Source of the DNA: Solirubrobacterales bacterium
GTDB taxonomy: Bacteria; Actinomycetota; Thermoleophilia; Solirubrobacterales; 70-9
Reading direction: 5' to 3'
Assembly (NCBI GenBank): GCA_025450195.1
Contig: JANWHW010000010.1
Span: forward strand, 1 to 64,000
Length of the DNA stretch: 64,000 nucleotides
Positions 32,625 through 39,390 of this stretch are shown here, in pieces (position 1 is the stretch's first letter; every line of letters starts with the position of its first letter). Under the pieces are notes generated by a model that did not search any database, was not told the DNA's origin, and saw nothing but the letters and a program-made list of their open reading frames with translations. The translations under genes were made by a program, and so were the position numbers.

Positions 32625-32627
32625 AAT

Positions 32628-32677
32628 ATCTGTCGACGAGTTAGTGAGCCTATGGACTCACTAACTCGTCGACAGAT
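32628..32677. terminator. Perfect 21-bp hairpin upstream of thrS
   Basis: The left arm 32628-32648 (containing GTCGACGAGTTAGTGAG) is exactly complementary to the right arm 32657-32677, with an 8-base loop CCTATGGA. TTCTTTG follows on the plus strand. It can terminate the membrane-protein transcript and lies 44 bases before the apparent thrS start. Its length exceeds normal terminators. Confidence 0.65.
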
Positions 32678-32708
32678 TTCTTTGTACGAGTCCTTGACTG
32701 ACCGTGGA

Positions 32709-32714
32709 TAGCAT
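32709..32714 (+). promoter_or_regulatory. Putative -10 box for thrS
   Basis: TAGCAT ends 6 bases before ATC 32721, the same spacing as other leaderless genes here; this is the main reason for choosing that start. Confidence 0.35.
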
Positions 32715-32720
32715 GGCCGC

Positions 32721-34652
32721 ATCGAGGCGACGACGAACATAACCGTCAAGCTGCCCGACGGCAAAGCGCTGGAGCTGAACGAGGGGGCCACTGGTGCCGA
32801 TGCTGCTGCGGCGATTGGGCCTGGGCTGGCAAAGGCCGCCTTGGCGATCCGCGTCGACGGTGAGCTGCACGACCTTTCGGCGCCGCTTCCCGACGGAGCC
32901 GAGATCGCGATCCTCACCGACCGAGACCCCGAGGCACTGGAGCTGATCCGTCACGACGCCGCCCACGTCATGGCGGAGGCGGTGCAGGAGCTCTATCCGG
33001 GAACGAAGGTCACGATCGGCCCGGCGATCGAGGGCGGCTTCTACTACGACTTCGATTTCCCGGACGAGGTGACGATCACCGATGCCGACCTCGAGGGAAT
33101 CGAGGCGGCGATGCGCGCTCACATCGGCGCCGACGAGGAGTTCTCGCGGCGCGACATCCCGGTTGGCGAGGCGATTGAGCTCTTCGAGGCCCAGGGCGAG
33201 GACTACAAGGTCGAGTTGATCCGGGACCTGGTCCAAGGCGAAGGGGTCGAGACGGTCTCCCTCTACCGCAACGGCCCCTTCGAGGACCTCTGTCGCGGCC
33301 CCCACGGCCCTTCGACTGGGCGGATCAAGGCGATCAAGCTCAGCTCCGTCGCCGGCGCCTACTGGCGTGGCGATGAGAACCGCAAGATGCTGACGAGGAT
33401 CTACGGCACCGCCTTCTTCTCCAAGAAAGAGCTCGAGGCGCAGCTGGAGCGAATCGAGCAAGCAAAGGAACGCGATCACCGCCGCCTCGGGCCGCAGCTC
33501 GGCCTCTTCATGCTTCGCGAAGAGGCACCTGGGATGCCTTTTTGGCTCTCCAACGGCACCACGCTTCTACGCCTGATTGAGGCCGAAGTGCAAAAGCAGC
33601 TGCGCAAGCGCAGCTACGAGGAGATCAAGACCCCCCATGTGATGGACGTTGAGCTCTGGCATCGCTCCGGCCACTACGACAACTACCGCGAGAACATGTA
33701 CTTCACGCAGTCGGGCGAGCGCGAGTACGCGATCCGGCCGATGAACTGCCCGGGCGCCTGTCTGGTCTTCGGCTCCGAGCGTCACTCCTACCGGGAGCTG
33801 CCACTGCGGATTGCCGAGTTCGGCCAGGTCTCGCGCGCCGAGCGCGAGGGTGTGCTGCACGGGTTGCTGCGAGTCCGAGCCTTTACTCAGGACGACGCTC
33901 ACGTCTACTGCACCGAGGAGCAGATCGCTGACGAGGTTGCCGACATCTGCGAGGCGATCGACGAGCTGTACGCCCGGTTCGGGTTCGACGAGGTCAAGGT
34001 AGAGCTGTCCACGCGCCCCGAGAAATCGATCGGCACCGACGAGCAGTGGGAAAAGGCCGAGGCTGCGCTGACCGAGGCCTTGGAGCGCCAGGGCCGCGAG
34101 CACGAGCTGAACCCCGGCGACGGGGCCTTCTACGGGCCGAAGATCGACTTCCATGTCACCGACGCGCTCGGGCGCTCCTGGCAGTGCGGCACCTGCCAGC
34201 TTGACTTCTTCATGCCAGAGCGCTTTGACCTCAGCTACACCGACCCCGATGACGAGCAGCGTCGCCCGGTGATGATCCACCGCGCCCTGCTTGGCTCGAT
34301 GGAGCGCTTCGCCGGGATCCTGATCGAGCACCACGCGGGTCGCTTTCCGGTCTGGCTCGCTCCGGTGCAGGCAATCGTCCTGCCGGTCTCCGACCGTCAC
34401 AACGACTTTGCCGGCAAGGTCGTCGGCGAGCTTCGCGACGCGGGCGTGCGAGTTGGAGTCGACGAGCGCTCGGAGTCCGTAGGCAAGAAGATTCGCGACG
34501 CTGAGCTGGGGCGCTACCCCTACATGCTGGTGGTCGGCGACAAAGAGGAAGAGGCAGGGGCGGTTGCGGTGCGCTCCCATGACGAGGGAGAGTTGGGTTC
34601 GATGAAGGTCACCGAGTTCGCGACTCGGGTCCAGGACGGAGAGTCAACTTAA
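32721..34652 (+). CDS. thrS: Threonyl-tRNA synthetase with an apparent ATC start
   Basis: ThrRS charges tRNA-Thr. The frame from 32721 gives 643 residues, the normal size: TGS domain (ITVKLPDGKALEL onward, 1-65), editing domain with HDAAH and CRGPH, and the class II catalytic core with Zn ligands in MNCPGACLVFG, FTQDDAHVY and PVMIHRALLGSMERF, then the anticodon domain (from about 540). The frame is closed by TAG at 32709-32711 and has no ATG, GTG or TTG until TTG 32841, which would delete most of the TGS domain. ATC 32721 (with the TAGCAT box) or ATA 32739 must start it, unless the assembly has an error. A 9-codon ORF, ATG 32713 to TAA 32742, overlaps. Confidence 0.93.
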   Translation: MEATTNITVKLPDGKALELNEGATGADAAAAIGPGLAKAALAIRVDGELHDLSAPLPDGAEIAILTDRDPEALELIRHDAAHVMAEAVQELYPGTKVTIGPAIEGGFYYDFDFPDEVTITDADLEGIEAAMRAHIGADEEFSRRDIPVGEAIELFEAQGEDYKVELIRDLVQGEGVETVSLYRNGPFEDLCRGPHGPSTGRIKAIKLSSVAGAYWRGDENRKMLTRIYGTAFFSKKELEAQLERIEQAKERDHRRLGPQLGLFMLREEAPGMPFWLSNGTTLLRLIEAEVQKQLRKRSYEEIKTPHVMDVELWHRSGHYDNYRENMYFTQSGEREYAIRPMNCPGACLVFGSERHSYRELPLRIAEFGQVSRAEREGVLHGLLRVRAFTQDDAHVYCTEEQIADEVADICEAIDELYARFGFDEVKVELSTRPEKSIGTDEQWEKAEAALTEALERQGREHELNPGDGAFYGPKIDFHVTDALGRSWQCGTCQLDFFMPERFDLSYTDPDDEQRRPVMIHRALLGSMERFAGILIEHHAGRFPVWLAPVQAIVLPVSDRHNDFAGKVVGELRDAGVRVGVDERSESVGKKIRDAELGRYPYMLVVGDKEEEAGAVAVRSHDEGELGSMKVTEFATRVQDGEST

Positions 34653-34683
34653 AGCTCCGCTGGTGGGGACGCGGTTCTGCCTC

Positions 34684-34689
34684 TATACT
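34684..34689 (+). promoter_or_regulatory. Putative -10 box for infC
   Basis: TATACT is a good -10 hexamer 104 bases before the infC start, implying a leader long enough for regulation. No convincing -35 was found. Confidence 0.35.
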
Positions 34690-34793
34690 GCGCTCAGTTG
34701 ACTGCAGGCACGCCAAAACACCTCCGCCGCTGAGCGCCCCGTGCCATCGTCCCAAGCTCTCGTCCTCTTGATAGTCCACCTCTCCTCTAGCTA

Positions 34794-35681
34794 GTGCCGG
34801 TCCCGCGCAGGTTCGATCGGCGCCCTCCAGAGCGCGACACGACGCGGATCAACGAGCGGATCCGTGTCCCGCAGGTGCGCCTGATTGGGGCGGAGGGGGA
34901 GCAGCTCGGGGTTGTGGAGATCACCGAGGCGCTGAAACGCGCCCAGGACGCCGACCTCGACCTGGTTGAGGTCGCCCCCAACTCAAAACCGCCGGTCACC
35001 CGGCTCCTCGATTATTCGAAGTACAAGTACGAGCAGGAGCAGAAGCAGAAGGCCGCCCGCAAGCATCAACAGCAGGTCAACGTTCGTGAGATCAAGCTGC
35101 GCCCGAAGATCGCCACTCACGACTATGAGACCAAGCGGGGCCACGTCGAACGCTTTCTGAACCACCACAACAAGGTCAAGATCACGATCATGTTCCGCGG
35201 CCGCGAGCAGGCGCATCCCGAGCGCGGCAGGATGTTGTTGAAACGGCTCTCCGATGACCTCGGTGAACTCGCCGTGATCGAGTCCGAGCCTTTGCAGGAA
35301 GGGCGCAACATGAGCATGCTGCTCGGGCCTGGGAAAGCTGTCGACAGGGTGCAGTCGGTCGATACGGAAGACGAGTCAAAGCTCGCGACGGACGAGATCA
35401 CGCCTCCGGTCGACACGGCAAAACCAGCTGAGGATGAGTCGAAGCCAGCGATGGAGGAAGCCAAGCCTCCGGCTGATGAGACGAAAGCTGCGGAGAAAGA
35501 GACTGAGGCATCGGTAGACGAGGCAAAGCCGGCTGAGGACAAACCGAAAGCGTCCAAAGCCAAACCGAAAGCCTCTAAGGCAAAAGCGAAAGCACCAAAA
35601 GCCAAACCGAAGGCATCCAAAGACGGGCCCGCCAAGGCTGCCGAGGAGCCCGGCGAAGATGTCGCCGCGGCAAGCGGCTAG
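34794..35681 (+). CDS. infC: Translation initiation factor IF-3 with a long charged tail
   Basis: IF-3 keeps 30S subunits apart and checks the start codon. Residues 1-180 are a standard IF-3: [19 protein letters not shown], the linker helix [34 protein letters not shown] and the C-domain strand [19 protein letters not shown]. About 110 further residues follow: first Glu/Asp/Thr-rich ([18 protein letters not shown]), then Lys/Ala/Pro repeats such as [20 protein letters not shown], like histone H1 tails. Normal IF-3 ends near 180. The start is GTG 34794, with no AUU codon as in enteric infC. The last 4 bases overlap the convergent wecB gene. Confidence 0.95.
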   Translation: MPVPRRFDRRPPERDTTRINERIRVPQVRLIGAEGEQLGVVEITEALKRAQDADLDLVEVAPNSKPPVTRLLDYSKYKYEQEQKQKAARKHQQQVNVREIKLRPKIATHDYETKRGHVERFLNHHNKVKITIMFRGREQAHPERGRMLLKRLSDDLGELAVIESEPLQEGRNMSMLLGPGKAVDRVQSVDTEDESKLATDEITPPVDTAKPAEDESKPAMEEAKPPADETKAAEKETEASVDEAKPAEDKPKASKAKPKASKAKAKAPKAKPKASKDGPAKAAEEPGEDVAAASG

Positions 35682-36760
35682 GTCGAGCTCAGCCCCGCGA
35701 CAACGTCGGCGATCCGCTCCGCTGCGCGGCCATCCCAGAGGGGAGGCGGCTCCGGTCGCTCACCGGTGTGGCCGGCAAGCGCGCTCGGGATCCCGGCGAT
35801 CGCGCTCGGGTCCAGCCCGAGGAGCGTGTTGGTCCCGGCGCGTACGGTCACCGGCCGCTCGGTGTTGTCGCGCAGGGTGAAGCAGGGGATGCCCAAGTAC
35901 GTCGTCTCCTCTTGGATGCCGCCCGAGTCGGTGAGGACCGCCGCGGAGTCCGCCAGCAGGGATAGGAAGTCGATGTAGCCGAGCGGTTCGGAGAGCAGGA
36001 GGCCCGGGTGGTCGGCCTCGACCTCCTCCATCATCTTTCGCGTCCGTGGGTGGACCGGGAAGATGACCGGCATCTCGGCGGCGAGGGCAGCGAGCTGCTT
36101 GACGGTTTCGGGGAGCAGCGGCCCGTCGACCAGAGCGGGGCGGTGGAGGGTCACCAGCATGTATGCGCCGGGCTCGACGCCCGCTTTTGTCGCTGCGCCG
36201 GCGGCCCGGAAGCGGTCTTCGAGAGCAACCAGCGTGTCGATCATCGTGTTGCCGACGAAATGCATTCGCTCCTCGGCGATGCCCTCAGCGCGAAGGTTCT
36301 CGATTGCCTCGTCGCTGTGCAGGAACAGGTGCTCGGCGAACTCGTCGGTGACGATCCGGTTGATCTCCTCTGGCATCGTGCGATCGAAGCTGCGCAGCCC
36401 GGACTCGATATGGGCCACCGGGATATTCATCTTCACCGCGGTTAGCGCCGCCGCCAGGGTTGAGTTGACATCTCCCGGGACCATCACGAGATCGGGGCGC
36501 TCCTCGATCAAGACCGGCTCCAGGCGCTCCATCGTGCGTGCGGTTTGCTCGGCATGGCTGCCGGACCCGACCTCGAGCATGTGGGTCGGCGCCGGGACGC
36601 CGAGCTCCGCCAAGAAGACCTCAGACATCAATCGGTCGTAGTGCTGTCCGGTGTGGACGATTGTGTGCCGCCCATCGGGGAGGCGCTTCTGCAGGGCGGA
36701 GATCACCGGCGCGGTCTTGACGAAGTTTGGCCGGGTCCCGATGACGTAAACGATCCGCAT
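35678..36760 (-). CDS. wecB: UDP-N-acetylglucosamine 2-epimerase (non-hydrolysing)
   Basis: The enzyme interconverts UDP-GlcNAc and UDP-ManNAc for cell-surface polymers. The 360-residue GT-B-fold protein has the opening [54 protein letters not shown] and [19 protein letters not shown] with the nucleotide-binding Ser-Gly-Gly. It is normal in length. It is inserted on the minus strand between infC and rpmI, which are adjacent in most bacteria, so it splits the infC-rpmI-rplT operon and diverges from rpmI with 75 bases between starts. Confidence 0.95.
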   Translation of the reverse strand: MRIVYVIGTRPNFVKTAPVISALQKRLPDGRHTIVHTGQHYDRLMSEVFLAELGVPAPTHMLEVGSGSHAEQTARTMERLEPVLIEERPDLVMVPGDVNSTLAAALTAVKMNIPVAHIESGLRSFDRTMPEEINRIVTDEFAEHLFLHSDEAIENLRAEGIAEERMHFVGNTMIDTLVALEDRFRAAGAATKAGVEPGAYMLVTLHRPALVDGPLLPETVKQLAALAAEMPVIFPVHPRTRKMMEEVEADHPGLLLSEPLGYIDFLSLLADSAAVLTDSGGIQEETTYLGIPCFTLRDNTERPVTVRAGTNTLLGLDPSAIAGIPSALAGHTGERPEPPPLWDGRAAERIADVVAGLSST

Positions 36761-36835
36761 TGGGGCGCCAGCGTACCTGCGCCGCCCGCCGCCTCCTGCG
36801 GGATCGGCCTCTCGTTTGCTTCAATACCCCTTCCA

Positions 36836-37036
36836 ATGCCCAAGATGAAAACCCATTCCGGTGCCAAGAAGCGGTTCCGCAAGACCGCCAAGGGCAAGCT
36901 GCGCGGCCGGCGCGCCTACTCGAGTCACATCCTCGAGAAGAAGTCACCGAAGCGCAAGCGGCGGATGGCGCGGCCTGTCGAGATCGCCCCTGCCGATTCG
37001 AAGCGCGTGCGGACGCTGCTCGGAGGTGGCAAGTGA
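36836..37036 (+). CDS. rpmI: Ribosomal protein L35
   Basis: The 66-residue basic protein begins MPKMKTHSGAKKRFRKTAKG at ATG 36836; upstream in-frame starts lie inside wecB and are rejected. The rest (HILEKKSPKRKRRMARP) is typical L35. The stop overlaps the rplT start as GTGA, so the pair are coupled. Because wecB separates it from infC, it must have its own promoter in the 75-base divergent gap. Confidence 0.96.
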   Translation: MPKMKTHSGAKKRFRKTAKGKLRGRRAYSSHILEKKSPKRKRRMARPVEIAPADSKRVRTLLGGGK

Positions 37037-37392
37037 GCCGGGTCAAACGGTCAGTCCACGCCCGCAAGAAGCGGCGCAAGGTTCTGAACGAAGCGAAAGG
37101 GTATTTCGGTCGCAAGCATTCCTCCTACCGTTTCGCCAAAGAGCAGGTGCAGCGGTCCGGGATGTACGCCTACCGGGACCGGCGCAACCGCAAGCGGGAG
37201 TTCCGGCGCCTCTGGATCACCCGGATCAATGCCGCGGCGCGGCTCGAGGGCATGAGCTACTCCGAATTGGTCCACGGCCTTGACAAGGCCGGGGTTGAGG
37301 TCAACCGCAAGATGCTTGCCGAGATCGCGGTCAGCGATCGCGACGCGTTTCGCCGATTTGTCGAGCTAGCCCGGGAGGGTGTGGCCGCCTAG
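37033..37392 (+). CDS. rplT: Ribosomal protein L20
   Basis: The 119-residue basic protein (VKRSVHARKKRRKVLNEAKG, GRKHSSYRFAKEQVQRSG, RRLWITRINAAARLEGMSYS) starts at GTG 37033 in a GTGA overlap with rpmI. L20 is an early 23S assembly protein and autoregulates its operon in several bacteria. A strong intrinsic terminator follows 26 bases after the stop. Confidence 0.97.
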   Translation: MSRVKRSVHARKKRRKVLNEAKGYFGRKHSSYRFAKEQVQRSGMYAYRDRRNRKREFRRLWITRINAAARLEGMSYSELVHGLDKAGVEVNRKMLAEIAVSDRDAFRRFVELAREGVAA

Positions 37393-37418
37393 CCGCAGCC
37401 AACACTCCACTTTCCCGG

Positions 37419-37445
37419 GCGGGCCGTCTTTACGGCCCGCTTTTT
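37419..37445 (+). terminator. Strong intrinsic terminator after rplT
   Basis: GCGGGCCGT (37419-37427), loop CTTT, ACGGCCCGC (37432-37440), then TTTTT. This is the clearest Rho-independent terminator in the window. Confidence 0.9.
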
Positions 37446-37485
37446 CGTTCCAGGAGAAGATGCGACCGACCCAGAAAGAACAACG

Positions 37486-38220
37486 ATGATCTCCAGCCCC
37501 CACAACGAGAAGCTGAAGCTGGTCCGCAAGCTGCGCGACCCAAAGCACCGCGAGCGCGAGGGACTGTTCGTGACCGAGGGCGAGGATCTGCTCGAGGCGG
37601 GCCTCGCCGCGGGCGCGAAGCCACATTTCGTGCTGACGGCAACTGACAGTGGATTGGACGGCGAGGAGGTGGAGTCGGCGCTGCTTGCCGATGCCTCAAC
37701 CCTGGGCTCGGGCACGCGCGCGATCGCCGTTTGGCCGCAGAGCTGGGCCGACTCCCCAGGGCCAGTCTGTGTGTACCTGCACGCCGTGGCCGACCCGGGC
37801 AATGTCGGCGCGATCGTGCGGACCGCCGATGCTTTGGTTGGCGGCAGTGTTGTCCTGGGCCCCGGCTGCGCGGACCCGCACTCCTCCAAGGCAGTGCGGG
37901 CGACGATGGGATCGATCTTCAGCCAGCCGCTCGCGCGGGGAGGGGTCGGGGAGACCCCAAAGCCGCGGGCAGCCCTGGTGGCGCATGGGGGCGATGGTCT
38001 CGATGCTCTGCCTGGGGTGGCGACGCTGTGCCTTGGGGCAGAGCGCGAGGGGCTCCCCGATGAGGTGCTGAATGAGTGCGACTTCAAGGTGACGATCCCG
38101 CTGCGCCCTGGGGGCGCCGAGTCACTCAACGTGGCTGCCGCGGCGGCTGTGGCCTGTGAGCGCGTAGCGAACGCCGCGTCCATATCTGATTCTTCGCAAG
38201 TGAGCGAGCGGGAACCATGA
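37486..38220 (+). CDS. TrmH/SpoU family rRNA 2-prime-O-methyltransferase
   Basis: The 244-residue SPOUT enzyme has an N-terminal substrate-binding domain (HNEKLKLVRKLRDPKHRERE) and the knot motifs AVADPGNVGAIVRTADA, LCLGAEREGLPDE and IPLRPGGAESLNVAAAAAV. It lies between rplT and pheS, where an RlmB/TsnR-like gene is common. The target nucleotide cannot be told. Its last 20 or so codons are encoded by a copy of the short interspersed repeat (ERVANAASISDSSQVSEREP), so the C-terminus differs from relatives. The stop overlaps a small ORF by ATGA. Confidence 0.9.
   Translation: MISSPHNEKLKLVRKLRDPKHREREGLFVTEGEDLLEAGLAAGAKPHFVLTATDSGLDGEEVESALLADASTLGSGTRAIAVWPQSWADSPGPVCVYLHAVADPGNVGAIVRTADALVGGSVVLGPGCADPHSSKAVRATMGSIFSQPLARGGVGETPKPRAALVAHGGDGLDALPGVATLCLGAEREGLPDEVLNECDFKVTIPLRPGGAESLNVAAAAAVACERVANAASISDSSQVSEREP
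38165..38210 (+). repeat. Short interspersed repeat, copy 2
   Basis: TAGCGAACG followed by CGTCCATATCTGATTCTTCG and GAGCGAGCG. It matches the argB-argD copy almost exactly in the central 18 bases and encodes the tail of the methyltransferase. Confidence 0.75.
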
Positions 38221-38273
38221 TGTCCAAGCGGATATCGTCGCTCGGCATGCGGGAGGCCCAGCCGGATGCTTAA
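38217..38273 (+). CDS. Tiny ORF bridging the rRNA methylase and pheS
   Basis: Eighteen codons (MMSKRISSLGMREAQPDA) start in an ATGA overlap with the methylase stop and end 8 bases inside pheS. It would keep ribosomes moving to the pheS start. There is no homology evidence that the peptide itself matters. Confidence 0.3.
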   Translation: MMSKRISSLGMREAQPDA

Positions 38274-39324
38274 GCGGATCGAACAGATCAAGAGCGAGGC
38301 AGAGGGGGCGATCGCCGCGGCGGGCAGCACGGCGGAGCTGGAGGAGCTGCGGGTCCGTTTCCTTGGCCGCAAAGCCGAGTTGACGATGCTGCTGCGGGGG
38401 ATTGCGGACCTTCCCCAAGAGGAACGGGGCAAGGTCGGTTCGGCGGCGAACCGCGTACGCCAGCAGTTGGAGTTGAAGCTTGAAGAGTGCGCTGCCGAGC
38501 TCGAAGCATCTGAGATCTCCGTCAGCCTGGCCGAAGGTCAGGTCGATGTCACGCTTCCCGGCAGCCCCACCCACCCGGCGGGGCACCTGCACTTGATTAC
38601 CCGCACCACGCGGCAGATCGAGGACGTAATGATCGGTCTTGGCTACAGGGTGATCGAGGGTCCCGAGGTCGAGCACGACTACTACAACTTCACGGCGCTC
38701 AACCATCCCCCGGGGCACCCGGCGCGGATGCTCCAGGACACCTTCTACGTGCAGTCAGACCCCGAGGTGCTGCTGCGAACCCACACCTCGCCGGTGCAGA
38801 TTCGGGCGATGGAGACCCAGGCGCCGCCGATCTTCGTGGTCGTTCCCGGCAAGGTCTACCGGCGCGACTCCGATGCCACCCACAGCCCGATGTTCCACCA
38901 GGTGGAGGGTTTGGCGATCGGAGAGGGCATCACCCTCGCGGATCTGCAGGGCACCTTGGTGGAGATGCTCGGGGCGATATTCGGCGGATCGCGCCAGGTC
39001 AGGATGCGGCCGCACTTCTTCCCCTTCACCGAGCCGAGCGTCGAGTTCGACGTCTCCTGCTTTCTGTGCGATGGGAGCGGTCAGCTCGCTGTGGGTGAGC
39101 GCTGCAATCTCTGCAAGGGCATCGGCTGGATCGAGGTGGGTGGTGCCGGAATGGTCGACCCGAACGTGCTCGGCTTCGTCGAGGCCAACGGCTATGACCC
39201 CGAGAAGGTGCAGGGCTTTGCGTTCGGCATGGGGGTCGAGCGGATCGCGATGCTGCGCCACGGCGTGCCCGACCTGCGGCGCTTCTTCGACAACGACGTT
39301 CGAGTGCTGGGGCAGTTCCTCTGA
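38266..39324 (+). CDS. pheS: Phenylalanyl-tRNA synthetase alpha subunit
   Basis: PheS is the catalytic subunit of the alpha2beta2 enzyme. The 352 residues have an N-terminal coiled coil (1-85) and the class II core: HPAGHLHLITRTTRQIEDVM, motif 2 KVYRRDSDATHSPMFHQVEGL, motif 3 GFAFGMGVERIAMLRHG. Between them is CFLCDGSG...RCNLCKGIGW, two Cys pairs forming a zinc knuckle seen in only part of the family. The start is ATG 38266 with GGGAGG upstream. Confidence 0.97.
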   Translation: MLKRIEQIKSEAEGAIAAAGSTAELEELRVRFLGRKAELTMLLRGIADLPQEERGKVGSAANRVRQQLELKLEECAAELEASEISVSLAEGQVDVTLPGSPTHPAGHLHLITRTTRQIEDVMIGLGYRVIEGPEVEHDYYNFTALNHPPGHPARMLQDTFYVQSDPEVLLRTHTSPVQIRAMETQAPPIFVVVPGKVYRRDSDATHSPMFHQVEGLAIGEGITLADLQGTLVEMLGAIFGGSRQVRMRPHFFPFTEPSVEFDVSCFLCDGSGQLAVGERCNLCKGIGWIEVGGAGMVDPNVLGFVEANGYDPEKVQGFAFGMGVERIAMLRHGVPDLRRFFDNDVRVLGQFL

Positions 39325-39327
39325 GCC

Positions 39328-39390
39328 ATGCGTAGCGAACGTCGAAATCTGATTCTGCGTGAGCGGAGCACTGGCGAGGTCTTGGCATGA
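39328..39390 (+). CDS. Tiny ORF bridging pheS and pheT
   Basis: Twenty codons (MRSERRNLILRERSTGEVLA) begin 4 bases after the pheS stop and end in an ATGA overlap with pheT. The whole ORF lies on a copy of the short repeat. It may act as a translational relay; peptide function is not implied. Confidence 0.35.
   Translation: MRSERRNLILRERSTGEVLA
39333..39369 (+). repeat. Short interspersed repeat, copy 3
   Basis: TAGCGAACGTCGAA then ATCTGATTCTGCGTGAGCGG. It is the closest match to the inverted copy before trmD. Confidence 0.75.

Noticed and set aside
32625-32720. T-box riboswitch before thrS
   Set aside because: No T-box sequence (AGGGTGG-type) or specifier stem is present; only a simple perfect hairpin was found.
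35400-35640. Minisatellite in the infC tail
   Set aside because: The unit varies and keeps frame; better explained as a low-complexity protein tail.
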